Program-made: the position numbers and the translations under genes
NCBI RefSeq assembly: GCF_041154455.1
Contig: NZ_AP028664.1
Span: 3,411,001-3,475,000 of the forward strand
Source of the DNA: Variovorax sp. V213
Lineage (GTDB): Bacteria > Pseudomonadota > Gammaproteobacteria > Burkholderiales > Burkholderiaceae_C
Length of the DNA: 64,000 bases
Reading direction: 5' to 3'
Shown: in pieces, positions 35,321 to 43,699 of the stretch
Layout of the letters: every line of letters starts with the position of its first letter
Position numbering within the stretch: the first letter of the stretch is position 1
Notes under the pieces: model-generated
Database searches by the model: none
Told to the model about the DNA's origin: nothing
Seen by the model: the letters and a program-made list of their open reading frames with translations, nothing else

Positions 35321-36676
35321 TCATCGGACCATGCATGGACGCTTGTTGTCAAAGCTCCAATTGGGGATCAGGTATTGCATGGCCTGCGCATCGTTGCGCG
35401 CACCGAGGCCGTGTTTCAGATAGAGCTGATGCGCCTTCTCGACCTCGTCCATGTCGAGCTCCACGCCCAGCCCGCCGCGGGTGGGCACCTTCACGAAGCC
35501 GCCTTCGATCTGCAGCGGCGCCTTCGTCAGGCGCTGGCCGTCCTGCCAGATCCAATGGGTATCGATGGCGGTGACCTTGCCCGGTGCCGCGGCCGCCACA
35601 TGCGTGAACATGGCGAGCGACACATCGAAGTGGTTGTTCGAATGCGAACCCCAGGTCAGGCCCCAGGCCTGGCACAGCTGCGCCACGCGCACCGAGCCCT
35701 GCAGGGTCCAGAAGTGCGGGTCGGCCAGCGGAATGTCGACCGACTGCAGCGAGAGGCTGTGCACCATCTCGCGCCAATCGGTGGCGACCATGTTGGTGGC
35801 GGTAGGCAGGCCCGTGGCGCGGCGGAACTCGGCCATCACCTCGCGTCCGGAGAACACGCCTTCGGCACCGCACGGGTCTTCGGCATAGGCCATGACGCCG
35901 TGCAGGTCGCGGCACAGGCGAATCGCGTCCTGCAGCAGCCAGCCGCCGTTCGGGTCGAGCGTGACGCGCGCCTTCGGAAAGCGCTCGTGCAGCGCACGGA
36001 TGGCCTCGACTTCTTCTTCGCCGCGCAGCACGCCGCCCTTGAGCTTGAAATCGGTGAAGCCGTAGCGCGCATGCGTGGCCTCGGCCAGGCGCACGATGGC
36101 TTCGGGCGTCATCGCTTCTTCATGGCGCAGGCGGAACCAGTCGTTGCCGGCGCCGGGGTCGCTCTCGTACGGCAGATCGGTCTTGGTGCGATCGCCCACG
36201 TAGAACAGGTAGCCGAGCATCTGCACCGCATCGCGCTGCTGGCCTTCGCCGAGCAGTGCCGCCACCGGCACTTCGAGATGCTGGCCCAGCAGATCGAGCA
36301 GCGCGGCTTCGACGGCCGTCACCGCATGAATGGTCACGCGCAGGTCGAAGGTCTGCTGGCCGCGGCCGCCGCTGTCGCGGTTGGCAAACGCGCCGCGCAT
36401 GCTGTTGAGCACCGCGTTGTGCTTGCCCAGGGGCTGGCCCACGATGAGGTCGCGCGCATCCTCGAGCGTCTGGCGGATCTTCTCGCCGCCCGGCACTTCG
36501 CCGACGCCGGTGTGGCCCGCACTGTCGGTCAGGATCAGCAGGTTGCGGGTGAAGAACGGGCCGTGCGCGCCGCTCAGGTTCATCAGCATGCTGTCGTGGC
36601 CCGCGACGGGCACGACGCGCATGCCGGTGACCACGGGCGCGCCGGAGATGGGGGAAGTGGAGGCTGAAAGTGTCAT
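35321..36676 (-). CDS. gudD: Glucarate dehydratase
   Basis: 451-residue enolase-superfamily enzyme that dehydrates D-glucarate to 5-keto-4-deoxy-glucarate. The catalytic Lys pair is Lys211/Lys213 (FKLKGG); metal ligands include Asp241 (TLDPNGGW) and Glu266 (YAEDPCG); and the general-base histidine is His345 (SHSNNH). Length and motifs fit GudD well. It lies between the small lipoprotein gene and the aldehyde dehydrogenase on the same strand. Confidence 0.95.
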   Translation of the reverse strand: MTLSASTSPISGAPVVTGMRVVPVAGHDSMLMNLSGAHGPFFTRNLLILTDSAGHTGVGEVPGGEKIRQTLEDARDLIVGQPLGKHNAVLNSMRGAFANRDSGGRGQQTFDLRVTIHAVTAVEAALLDLLGQHLEVPVAALLGEGQQRDAVQMLGYLFYVGDRTKTDLPYESDPGAGNDWFRLRHEEAMTPEAIVRLAEATHARYGFTDFKLKGGVLRGEEEVEAIRALHERFPKARVTLDPNGGWLLQDAIRLCRDLHGVMAYAEDPCGAEGVFSGREVMAEFRRATGLPTATNMVATDWREMVHSLSLQSVDIPLADPHFWTLQGSVRVAQLCQAWGLTWGSHSNNHFDVSLAMFTHVAAAAPGKVTAIDTHWIWQDGQRLTKAPLQIEGGFVKVPTRGGLGVELDMDEVEKAHQLYLKHGLGARNDAQAMQYLIPNWSFDNKRPCMVR

Positions 36677-36704
36677 TTGCGCGAACCCTGGGGAAATGCA
36701 GTGC

Positions 36705-37154
36705 TTAGATTCTCACGGCCTGGCGTGCCAGCAGCTTCCAGTCGCCGCCCTGCTTCTGCCAGACGCCGAGGATCTTCAGCGCCACCTTGCCGGGCTTGCC
36801 CGAATCGTTGGTATCGGCCGCGAGCGTGTGGCGCACGATGGCCGTCTGGCCGTCGACCACCTTGACGGTCTGGTCGCTGATCGTGATGGCCACGAAGTCC
36901 GACTTGCCGGCGACGAGGTCGCCGATGAAGCTGGCCTTGGTGTCGACCCTGCCGCTCGAATGACCGTAGCTCAGGTCGTCGGCCACCAGCGCACCGAGGG
37001 CGGCGGGCGTCGGGTCGATCATCGCAATGCGCAGCCGCTCCGCGGCCGCGGCCACTGCCGGTTCGGCCGGGGCGCCGCCGCCGGCCGGAACCATGGCGCA
37101 GCCCGTGAAAAGAACGGCCGACGCCGCGATGAGAAGAAGCTTCTTCATGAGCAT
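36705..37154 (-). CDS. Small lipoprotein with an NTF2/SnoaL-like domain
   Basis: 149-residue protein. A lipobox (LFTGC) gives a lipidated cysteine near residue 19. The rest resembles a SnoaL-like/NTF2 cone (ADDLSYGHSSGRVDTKASFIGDL, then IVRHTLAAD and GVWQKQGGDWKLLARQ). It sits inside the aldarate operon, 28 bp before gudD. GGAG lies 10 bp upstream of the first ATG, and MKKLL could start 2 codons later. The role is unknown; an accessory periplasmic sugar-acid-binding function is possible. Confidence 0.75.
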   Translation of the reverse strand: MLMKKLLLIAASAVLFTGCAMVPAGGGAPAEPAVAAAAERLRIAMIDPTPAALGALVADDLSYGHSSGRVDTKASFIGDLVAGKSDFVAITISDQTVKVVDGQTAIVRHTLAADTNDSGKPGKVALKILGVWQKQGGDWKLLARQAVRI

Positions 37155-37194
37155 GTCTTGTTGTCTCCGTTGTTGGTTTTCTCGACCCGGCCGC

Positions 37195-38106
37195 TTACTG
37201 CGGACCGAGCGCGTCGATCAGCGCCTTGAGCTGTTCCATCTCGTCGGGCTTCAGGTCGGTGAGCGGCGCGCGCACCGGGCCGGCGTCGTGGCCGACGATC
37301 TTGGCTCCGGCCTTGACGATGCTCACTGCATAGCCCGGCGTGCGGTTGCGCAACTCAAGATAGGGCATGAAGAAGTTCTTCAGCAGGCGATGCTGGGTGG
37401 CCATGTCGTCATCGCGCACGGCTTCATAGAACTGCACCGCAGTCTTCGGAATGAAGTTGAACACGGCCGACGAATACACCGGTGTGCCCATGGCCTTGTA
37501 GGCCGCGGCATAGACCTCGGCCGTGGGCAGGCCGCCCAGGTAGGCGAAGCGGTCGCCCATCTTCTGGTAGATGGCAACCATGGCTTCGATGTCGCCGATG
37601 CCGTCCTTGAAACCGACCAGGTTCGGATTGCGCTCGGCCAGGCCGGCGAGCGTGTCGGGCTTGAGGCGGCTGGTGGCGCGGTTGTAGACGATGACGCCGA
37701 ACTTCACGCTCTTGCACACCGCTTCGACGTGCGCGGCCAGGCCTTCCTGGCCGGCTTCAGTCAGGTAGTGCGGCAGCAGCAGGATGCCGTGTGCGCCGGC
37801 CTTCTCGGCCGCTTGCGCGCACTGGATCGCAAAGCGCGTCGGGCCGCCGGCGCCGGCAATGATCGGCACCACGCCGCGGCAGGTGTCGACCGCGCTCTGG
37901 ATGATGCCGGGGTACTCGTCGCCGGTCAGCGAGAAGAATTCGCCCGTGCCGCCGGCCGCGAACAGCGCGCTCGCGCCGTAGGGGGCGAGCCATTCGAGAC
38001 GCTTCTCGTAGCCCTTCCGGTTGAAGTCGCCGTTCGCGTCGAAGTCGGTCAGCGGGAACGAGAGCAGGCCGGAGCCCATGATGGATTTAAGTTCTTGAGG
38101 GTTCAT
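37195..38106 (-). CDS. kdgD: 5-dehydro-4-deoxyglucarate dehydratase
   Basis: 303-residue class I aldolase-like (DapA superfamily) enzyme that dehydrates and decarboxylates 5-keto-4-deoxy-glucarate to alpha-ketoglutarate semialdehyde. The Schiff-base lysine is Lys167 (VGFKDGIGD), with Tyr141 as partner and the AAGGTGEFFSLT loop near residue 50. It converts the product of both GudD and GarD and hands it to the dehydrogenase at 33794. Confidence 0.95.
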   Translation of the reverse strand: MNPQELKSIMGSGLLSFPLTDFDANGDFNRKGYEKRLEWLAPYGASALFAAGGTGEFFSLTGDEYPGIIQSAVDTCRGVVPIIAGAGGPTRFAIQCAQAAEKAGAHGILLLPHYLTEAGQEGLAAHVEAVCKSVKFGVIVYNRATSRLKPDTLAGLAERNPNLVGFKDGIGDIEAMVAIYQKMGDRFAYLGGLPTAEVYAAAYKAMGTPVYSSAVFNFIPKTAVQFYEAVRDDDMATQHRLLKNFFMPYLELRNRTPGYAVSIVKAGAKIVGHDAGPVRAPLTDLKPDEMEQLKALIDALGPQ

Positions 38107-38149
38107 CGAGACACCAATGAGAGTGGGTTAAAAAATGGATCCGTTCTTT

Positions 38150-38245
38150 TCGTGGACTGCCGCGGAACCGGCTCCGCCGGGCCGCTGGCAGTGCCCCCGG
38201 AAGGGGGTTGGCGAAGCGACACGAAGTGCGCGCAGACTGGGGGAG
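38150..38245 (-). repeat. Dispersed intergenic repeat, copy A
   Basis: On the minus strand this about 95-bp stretch shares a nearly identical core (GCGGCCCGGC, then AGCCGGTTCCGCGG) and the same preceding C5/G5 hairpin with the stretch at 51703-51790, in a different gene context. It fits a short palindromic extragenic repeat. I associate its sequence with Comamonadaceae from memory. Confidence 0.7.
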
Positions 38246-38251
38246 AACCTA

Positions 38252-39226
38252 TTAATCCAGCTTGATGCCGGCGTCGGCAACCACCTTGGCCCAGCGCGTG
38301 CGTTCCTTGCCGAAGAACTGCTCTTCCTCGGCCGGCGCCATGGTCACGACCTCGGCGCCCTGCCCTGCAAGGCGCGAGCGGATGTCGGCCGCGCGAATGA
38401 CCGTGATGAGTTCCTTGTTGAGGCGCTGCACGATGGCGTCGGGCGTGCCCTTGGCAACCCGCACGCCTTGCCAGGTGCCCGATTCGAAGCCGGCCACGCC
38501 CTGCTCCGCGATGGTAGGCACGTCGCCGATCAGCGGCATGCGCGTCGATTTCGAAACGCCGAGCACCTTGAGCTTGCCGCTTTGCACATGCGGCAAGGTG
38601 GCCAGCATGCCGTTCATCAGAATCTGGGTCTGGCCGGCGACCGTGTCCTGCACCGCCTGCACGCCGCCCTTGTAGGGCACGTACTGCCAGCGCGCACCGC
38701 TGGCACGCTCGAGCGCCACGCCGGCAAGATGCGGCGCGCTGCCGGTGGCGGTCACGGCAAAATTGATTTCCGACTTCTTCGACAGTGCGATCAGGTCCTT
38801 CAGGTTGTTGGCCTGGACCGACGGATGCACCACCAGCAAGTGCGGCGAATAGGCCAGCATGGTCACGCCGCGCAGATCCTTGGAGGGGTCGAAAGGCAGC
38901 CGCGTGTAGACCGACGGGCTGATAGCGAGCGCGCCGACGTCGCACAGGAGCAGCGTGTAGCCATCGGGTTTCGACTTGGCGACGAAATCGGCGCCCAGGT
39001 TGCCGTTGGCACCCGGCTTGTTCTCGACGATGACCGGTTGGCCGAGCGCCTCCGACAGCGGCTGGCTGATGGAGCGGGCAATGATGTCGGACGAACCGCC
39101 CGGCGGGTACGGCACCACGATGCGCACAGGTTTGGAGGGCCAGGTGTCGGCGGCATGCACGCCACCGGCCGCAAGCACGCCGCCCCCAAGGGCGCCGAGC
39201 ATCAGGTCACGTCTTTTCAAGCTCAT
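38252..39226 (-). CDS. Bug/TctC-type periplasmic binding protein (aldarate cluster)
   Basis: 324-residue Bug receptor with a twin-arginine-like signal (KRRDLMLG). The mature start KPVRIVVPYPPGGSSDIIAR is diagnostic, and the YVPYKGGVQAVQDTVAGQ and DVPTIAEQGV segments are present. It lies between the GntR regulator and kdgD in the minus-strand arm, so it probably binds glucarate, galactarate or a related acid. No TctAB genes are present in the window. Confidence 0.93.
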   Translation of the reverse strand: MSLKRRDLMLGALGGGVLAAGGVHAADTWPSKPVRIVVPYPPGGSSDIIARSISQPLSEALGQPVIVENKPGANGNLGADFVAKSKPDGYTLLLCDVGALAISPSVYTRLPFDPSKDLRGVTMLAYSPHLLVVHPSVQANNLKDLIALSKKSEINFAVTATGSAPHLAGVALERASGARWQYVPYKGGVQAVQDTVAGQTQILMNGMLATLPHVQSGKLKVLGVSKSTRMPLIGDVPTIAEQGVAGFESGTWQGVRVAKGTPDAIVQRLNKELITVIRAADIRSRLAGQGAEVVTMAPAEEEQFFGKERTRWAKVVADAGIKLD

Positions 39227-39254
39227 TCAGGTCTCCTGTCGGATTGTGTTGTCA

Positions 39255-39267
39255 GTCATCGTACAAC
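39255..39267. promoter_or_regulatory. Second FadR/GntR-like site (upstream of the Bug gene)
   Basis: The reverse complement reads GTTGTACGATGAC and matches the perfect site at 40147 (GTTGTACGACAAC) at 11 of 13 positions. It lies just upstream of the Bug gene, between it and the regulator gene. Confidence 0.55.
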
Positions 39268-39306
39268 CACAAATGACGCTTGTCCAGCTTTGGCAATGAA
39301 TTTTGC

Positions 39307-40122
39307 TCAGGAAGCGGCCGGCGGCGTGTTGGCCGTGGCTTGTTGCGCCGCTTCTTGTGCCACGCGCAGCCGCTCGCGGCTGTTGGTCAGGTGGATGCGC
39401 ATGGCCGCGCGAGCCGACTCCGGATCGCGGCGCGCAATGGCCGCATAGATCTCTTCGTGCTCGCGGTTGACGCGGCTCAGGTACTCGCCGCGCCGGTCGT
39501 AGTTGCGAATGGCTGTGATGCGCGTGCGCGGGATGATCGTGGTGCCCAGGTGGCTCATGATGTCCGCGAAATACGGGTTGCCGGTGGCTTGGGCGATCTG
39601 CAGGTGAAAGCGGAAATCGGGCGCCACGGTGTCCCCGGCCACCGCCACGTTGCGCTCGAAATCGTCGAGCGCCTGGCGCATGGCGAGCAGGTGCTCCTCG
39701 GTGCGGCGCGAGGCGGCCAGGCCCGCGGATTCGGTCTCCAGGCTGATGCGAAGCTCGAGCACCGCCAGCACGTCCACCGAGGTGGCGATGTCGGCGGAAT
39801 CGAGCCGGAACATGCCCGCTGCGCGCGGCTGCAGCACGAAGGTGCCGACGCCATGGTGCGTTTCGACCAGCCCGGCGGCCTGCAGCTTCGACAGCGCCTC
39901 GCGCACCACCGTTCGGCTCACGCCGAAGGACTTCATGATGGCTGATTCGGTGGGCAGCTTGTCGCCGGGGCGCAGCGACTGGTTGCGGATTTTCTCGCCC
40001 AGGTCTTCCACCAACCCGTGGGCCAGGCCGCGCGGGCGCGGGCGCCCCACAAAGGAGGCACCGGCAGCAGCGTCTGCCGCCGCATCCGAAATTGAGGGAT
40101 TACCCGTAGCCGTTTGGACCAT
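39307..40122 (-). CDS. FadR/GntR-family regulator of the hexuronate cluster
   Basis: 271-residue regulator: a GntR winged helix (LGEKIRNQSLRPGDKLPTESAIMKSFGVSRTVVREAL) followed by an FCD domain. Such regulators commonly sense sugar acids. It sits at the head of the minus-strand arm and divergent from uronate dehydrogenase. The ATG at 40122 is preferred over a TTG at 40128. The site at 40147 lies directly upstream of its start. Confidence 0.92.
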   Translation of the reverse strand: MVQTATGNPSISDAAADAAAGASFVGRPRPRGLAHGLVEDLGEKIRNQSLRPGDKLPTESAIMKSFGVSRTVVREALSKLQAAGLVETHHGVGTFVLQPRAAGMFRLDSADIATSVDVLAVLELRISLETESAGLAASRRTEEHLLAMRQALDDFERNVAVAGDTVAPDFRFHLQIAQATGNPYFADIMSHLGTTIIPRTRITAIRNYDRRGEYLSRVNREHEEIYAAIARRDPESARAAMRIHLTNSRERLRVAQEAAQQATANTPPAAS

Positions 40123-40146
40123 GGTCAAGATAATAATCCCCTATTA

Positions 40147-40159
40147 GTTGTACGACAAC
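40147..40159. promoter_or_regulatory. Operator for the FadR/GntR regulator
   Basis: GTTGT-ACG-ACAAC is a perfect inverted repeat matching the family consensus T-x-GT-N3-AC-x-A. It lies in the divergent gap between the regulator and uronate dehydrogenase, so it can control both arms. Confidence 0.75.
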
Positions 40160-40308
40160 AGATAACTTATCACTAGTTCGCCGTAAGTGCCCGTCCACCC
40201 ATCGGCCGTTATTTGAACTGGCGCGGCATGGGAGATGAAGCCGCGTGCTGGCCAGCTTTCGTGACTGCCCTATCGCCCTGGACCCAACCCATTCACACGC
40301 CACCACAC

Positions 40309-41139
40309 ATGTCGACGTCCTCACAAACTTCCAACAACAAGCTGCACCGGATCCTGCTGACCGGCGCGGCCGGCGGCCTGGGCAAGGTACTGCGCGAACG
40401 CCTGCGCCCCTTTGCCGGGATCCTGCGTCTTTCGGACATCGCCGCGATCGCGCCTTCCGAGGGTGCGCACGAAGAAGTGGTGGCCTGCGACCTGTCGGAC
40501 AAGGCGGCAGTCCATGCGCTGGTCGAGGGCTGCGACGCCATCGTGCACCTTGGCGGCGTCTCGGTCGAGCGCCCGTTCGAGGAAATTCTCGAGGCCAACA
40601 TCAAGGGCGTGTTCAACGTCTACGAAGCCGCCCGCCGTCACGGTGTGAAGCGCGTGGTGTTCGCAAGCTCCAACCATGTGATCGGCTTTCACAAGCAGAC
40701 CGATCGGCTCGATGCCAGCGCCCAGCGCCGGCCCGACGGCTACTACGGCCTGTCGAAATCGTTCGGCGAGGACGTCGCGCAGTTCTACTTCGACCGCTAC
40801 GGCATCGAGACGGTGAGCATCCGCATCGGCTCCTCGTTCCCCGAGCCGCTCAACCGCCGGATGATGAGCACCTGGCTCAGCTACCGCGACCTCACTTCGC
40901 TGATCGAGAAATCGATCTTCACGCCCGGCGTGAAGCACACGATCGTCTACGGCATGTCGGCCAACCGCGACGTCTGGTGGGACAACAGCGCGGCGGCGCA
41001 CCTGGGCTTCGTGCCGCAGGACACCTCCGAAGTATTCCGCGACAAGGTCGAGGCCCAGCCTCCCGTGGCGCCGACCGACCCCAACGCCATCTACCAAGGC
41101 GGCGCCTTCACGGCGCAGGGCCCGTTCGGCGACCAATGA
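40309..41139 (+). CDS. udh: Uronate dehydrogenase
   Basis: 276-residue extended short-chain dehydrogenase that oxidises D-galacturonate or D-glucuronate to the aldaro-lactone with NAD+. A Rossmann GAAGGLG lies at 19-25, and the catalytic Tyr146-x3-Lys150 sits in DGYYGLSKSFGE; SSNHVIGFH is typical of Udh. The start chosen has no clear ribosome-binding site; upstream in-frame starts exist back to 40213 but lack homology. The downstream lactonase overlaps it by 4 bp, which supports pathway coupling. Confidence 0.92.
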   Translation: MSTSSQTSNNKLHRILLTGAAGGLGKVLRERLRPFAGILRLSDIAAIAPSEGAHEEVVACDLSDKAAVHALVEGCDAIVHLGGVSVERPFEEILEANIKGVFNVYEAARRHGVKRVVFASSNHVIGFHKQTDRLDASAQRRPDGYYGLSKSFGEDVAQFYFDRYGIETVSIRIGSSFPEPLNRRMMSTWLSYRDLTSLIEKSIFTPGVKHTIVYGMSANRDVWWDNSAAAHLGFVPQDTSEVFRDKVEAQPPVAPTDPNAIYQGGAFTAQGPFGDQ

Positions 41140-42047
41140 CAGCCGGCATGCAGGCCGAACTCGTTCTCGATGCGAGGTGCGCGACCGGCGAAAGCCCGGT
41201 CTGGCGCGCCGATGAGCAGGCGCTCTACTGGGTCGACATTCCGGCGCGGCAACTGCACCGCTGGCACGCCGCGACCGGCCATCACAGTTGCTGGACCGGC
41301 GACGAAATGCTGGCCTGCATCGCGCCGCGTGCCGGCCATCCGGGCCAATGGATCGCCGGCATGGAAAGCGGACTGTTCGCCATCGCCACGCGCGCCGACG
41401 GCACGCTGGCCGCGAGCCCCATTGCGAGCGCCGTCCACGCGGAACGCGGCATGCGCTTCAACGATGGCCGCTGCGACCGCCAGGGCCGCTTCTGGGCCGG
41501 CACCATGCAGATGGACATGGCGGCAGCCCACGAGGTCGGCCGCGTGTACCGCTACCAGGGCGATGTGAATGCGGAGGTCGCCCTGCGCGCGCAGTTCGAA
41601 CACATGATCGTTCCCAACGGCCTCGCCTTCAGCCCCGACGGCAAGACCATGTACCTCTCCGATTCGCATCCGGCGGTGCAGACCATCTGGGCTTTCGACT
41701 ACGACACCGACAGCGGCACGCCGCATGGCCGACGCGTGTTCGTCGACATGAAGCCGTTGCCGGGACGCCCCGACGGAGCGGCCGTGGACGCCGATGGCTG
41801 CTACTGGATCTGCGGCAACGACGCCGGGCTCGTTCACCGCTTCACGCCCGAGGGACGGCTCGACCGCTCCCTTGCCGTGCCGGTGAAGAAGCCCGCGATG
41901 TGCGCCTTTGGCGGCCCGCAACTCGACACGCTCTACGTGACATCGATCCGCCCCGGAGGCGACCTGTCCGATCAACCGCTGGCGGGCGGCGTATTCGCGC
42001 TGCACCCGGGCATCAAGGGGCTTGCGGAACCCGAATGCCGTTTCTGA
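41136..42047 (+). CDS. SMP-30/gluconolactonase-family aldarolactonase
   Basis: 303-residue six-bladed beta-propeller of the SMP-30 family. Metal-site motifs include GESPVW at the start, RFNDGRCDRQGRFW in the middle and VPNGLAFSPDG later. It has no signal peptide, so it acts in the cytoplasm. Directly coupled to udh (ATGA overlap), it would open the galactaro- or glucaro-lactone made by uronate dehydrogenase. Confidence 0.92.
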   Translation: MTAGMQAELVLDARCATGESPVWRADEQALYWVDIPARQLHRWHAATGHHSCWTGDEMLACIAPRAGHPGQWIAGMESGLFAIATRADGTLAASPIASAVHAERGMRFNDGRCDRQGRFWAGTMQMDMAAAHEVGRVYRYQGDVNAEVALRAQFEHMIVPNGLAFSPDGKTMYLSDSHPAVQTIWAFDYDTDSGTPHGRRVFVDMKPLPGRPDGAAVDADGCYWICGNDAGLVHRFTPEGRLDRSLAVPVKKPAMCAFGGPQLDTLYVTSIRPGGDLSDQPLAGGVFALHPGIKGLAEPECRF

Positions 42048-42082
42048 CTGCTTTTCAACCACCAACCCCAAGAGGAAGACAA

Positions 42083-43051
42083 ATGAAATACACCCGCCAC
42101 CTCATCGCGCTGGCCGTCGCCGCCTGCGCCATGGCAGCCAACGCGGTCGAGTTCCGCTCGGCCGACGTGCACAACAGCGACGACTACCCCACCGTCGCGG
42201 CGGTCAAGTACATGAGCGAACTGCTCGACAAGCGCAGCAACGGCAAGTACAAGATCAAGGTATTCAACAAGAGCGCACTCGGCAGCGAAAAGGAAACGCT
42301 CGACCAGGTCAAGATCGGCGCGCTCGAAATGAACCGCGTCAACATCAGTGCGCTGAATTCGATCTGCCCCAAGACGCTGGTGCCGACGATGCCTTTCCTG
42401 TTCGACTCGATCGCGCACATGCGCAAGTCGCTCGACGGACCCATCGGCGAAGAGATCCTGAAGGGCTGCGAACATGAAGGCCTGGTCGGCCTGGCCTTCT
42501 ACGACAGCGGCGCGCGCTCGATCTACGCCAAGAAGCCGGTGAAGACGCTGGCCGACGCGAAGGGACTCAAGATCCGAGTGCAGCAGTCCGACCTGTGGGT
42601 CGCGCTGGTGAGCGCCATGGGCGCCAATGCCACGCCAATGCCCGCCGGCGAAGTGTTCACCGCCCTCAAGACCGGGCTCATCGATGCCGCGGAAAACAAC
42701 ATTCCCTCTTACGACGGCTTCAAGCACTACGAAGCGGTGAAGTTCTATTCGCGCACCGAACACTCGATGGCGCCTGAAATGCTCGTGATGTCGAAGGCCG
42801 TCTACGACAAGCTGCCCAAGGCCGACCAGGACCTGTTCCGCGCCACGGCCAAGGAATCGGTCGCCTTCCAGCGCAAGAAGTGGGACGAGCAGGAAGCCAA
42901 GTCGCTCGAGGTCGTGACCAAGGGCGGCGCCCAGATCATTGCCGATGTGGACAAGGCATCGTTCCGCGCAGCCATGACCCCGGTCTACACGAAGTTCATC
43001 TCGACGCCCGATCTGCAGCGCCTCGTCAAGGCCGTTCAAGACAACAAGTAG
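42083..43051 (+). CDS. TRAP transporter solute-binding protein (DctP family)
   Basis: 322-residue periplasmic receptor with a signal peptide ending near NAVEF. The DctP features are visible: KSALGSEKETLDQVKIGALEMN, GLKIRVQQSDLWVAL with the carboxylate-binding arginine, and GEVFTALKTGLIDAAENN. It lies upstream of its DctQ and DctM partners. In this cluster it probably binds hexuronate or aldarate. Confidence 0.95.
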   Translation: MKYTRHLIALAVAACAMAANAVEFRSADVHNSDDYPTVAAVKYMSELLDKRSNGKYKIKVFNKSALGSEKETLDQVKIGALEMNRVNISALNSICPKTLVPTMPFLFDSIAHMRKSLDGPIGEEILKGCEHEGLVGLAFYDSGARSIYAKKPVKTLADAKGLKIRVQQSDLWVALVSAMGANATPMPAGEVFTALKTGLIDAAENNIPSYDGFKHYEAVKFYSRTEHSMAPEMLVMSKAVYDKLPKADQDLFRATAKESVAFQRKKWDEQEAKSLEVVTKGGAQIIADVDKASFRAAMTPVYTKFISTPDLQRLVKAVQDNK

Positions 43052-43111
43052 CGTGTCCCGGCCCTCCCGCTTTCCGGGGAGGGCCCCTCACCCATATTCA
43101 GGGAAATTCCC

Positions 43112-43699
43112 ATGACACTTACCGTCCCCGCGGTAGACACGATGGCGACCGGCGCGCCCATCGAGCTCGAAGACCTGGTCGACCCGAATGGGCGCCCTCC
43201 GTCCAACCACGCCTATTCGCGCTTCTGCGCGTTCCTCTCCAAGGCCAGCCTGATGCTCGCCGTGGCGATGCTCATCACCATTATCGTGTGCGTTCAGTAC
43301 CAGGTCGTCGGCCGCTATGTGTTCAACGACACGCCGACCTGGGCCGAAGGGCTCGCGCTGCAACTGGTGCTGTATGTCACGGCGCTGGGCGTTGCCGTCG
43401 GTGTGCGCGATGCGGGCCACATCGGGCTCGACTCGCTGGTGGTGCTGCTTCCCGAGGCGCTGCGCCTGAAGGTCGAAATACTGATCCATGCGCTGGTCGC
43501 GCTCTTCGGCGCAATCATGACCTGGAGCGGCTGGGTCTGGACCACGCTCAAGTGGACCGACATCAAGCCCATGATGGGCATTCCGGTGGGTCTCGACTAT
43601 CTCGCGCTCGTGATCGCGGGTCTCCTGATCGTCCTCTTTTCGATTGAACATATCGTCGCCCTGCTGCGCGATGAAGAAGTGGTGCCCGCGTGGAACTGA
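43112..43699 (+). CDS. TRAP transporter small permease (DctQ family)
   Basis: 195-residue, four-helix membrane protein with the conserved QVVGRYVFNDTPTWAEGLA segment near residue 70. It has a polar N-terminal extension of about 35 residues. AGGGA precedes the ATG. Its 3' end overlaps the DctM start by 10 bp. Confidence 0.93.
   Translation: MTLTVPAVDTMATGAPIELEDLVDPNGRPPSNHAYSRFCAFLSKASLMLAVAMLITIIVCVQYQVVGRYVFNDTPTWAEGLALQLVLYVTALGVAVGVRDAGHIGLDSLVVLLPEALRLKVEILIHALVALFGAIMTWSGWVWTTLKWTDIKPMMGIPVGLDYLALVIAGLLIVLFSIEHIVALLRDEEVVPAWN

Noticed and set aside
37027..38265. 412-residue plus-strand frame opposite the kdgD region
   Set aside because: It is antisense to kdgD and part of its lipoprotein neighbour, and ends in the dispersed repeat, which gives the common spurious C-terminal tail seen in such predictions.
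40213..40308. N-terminal extension of uronate dehydrogenase
   Set aside because: The added residues have no family similarity and lie over the promoter region; the Rossmann motif is at the expected distance from the ATG at 40309.
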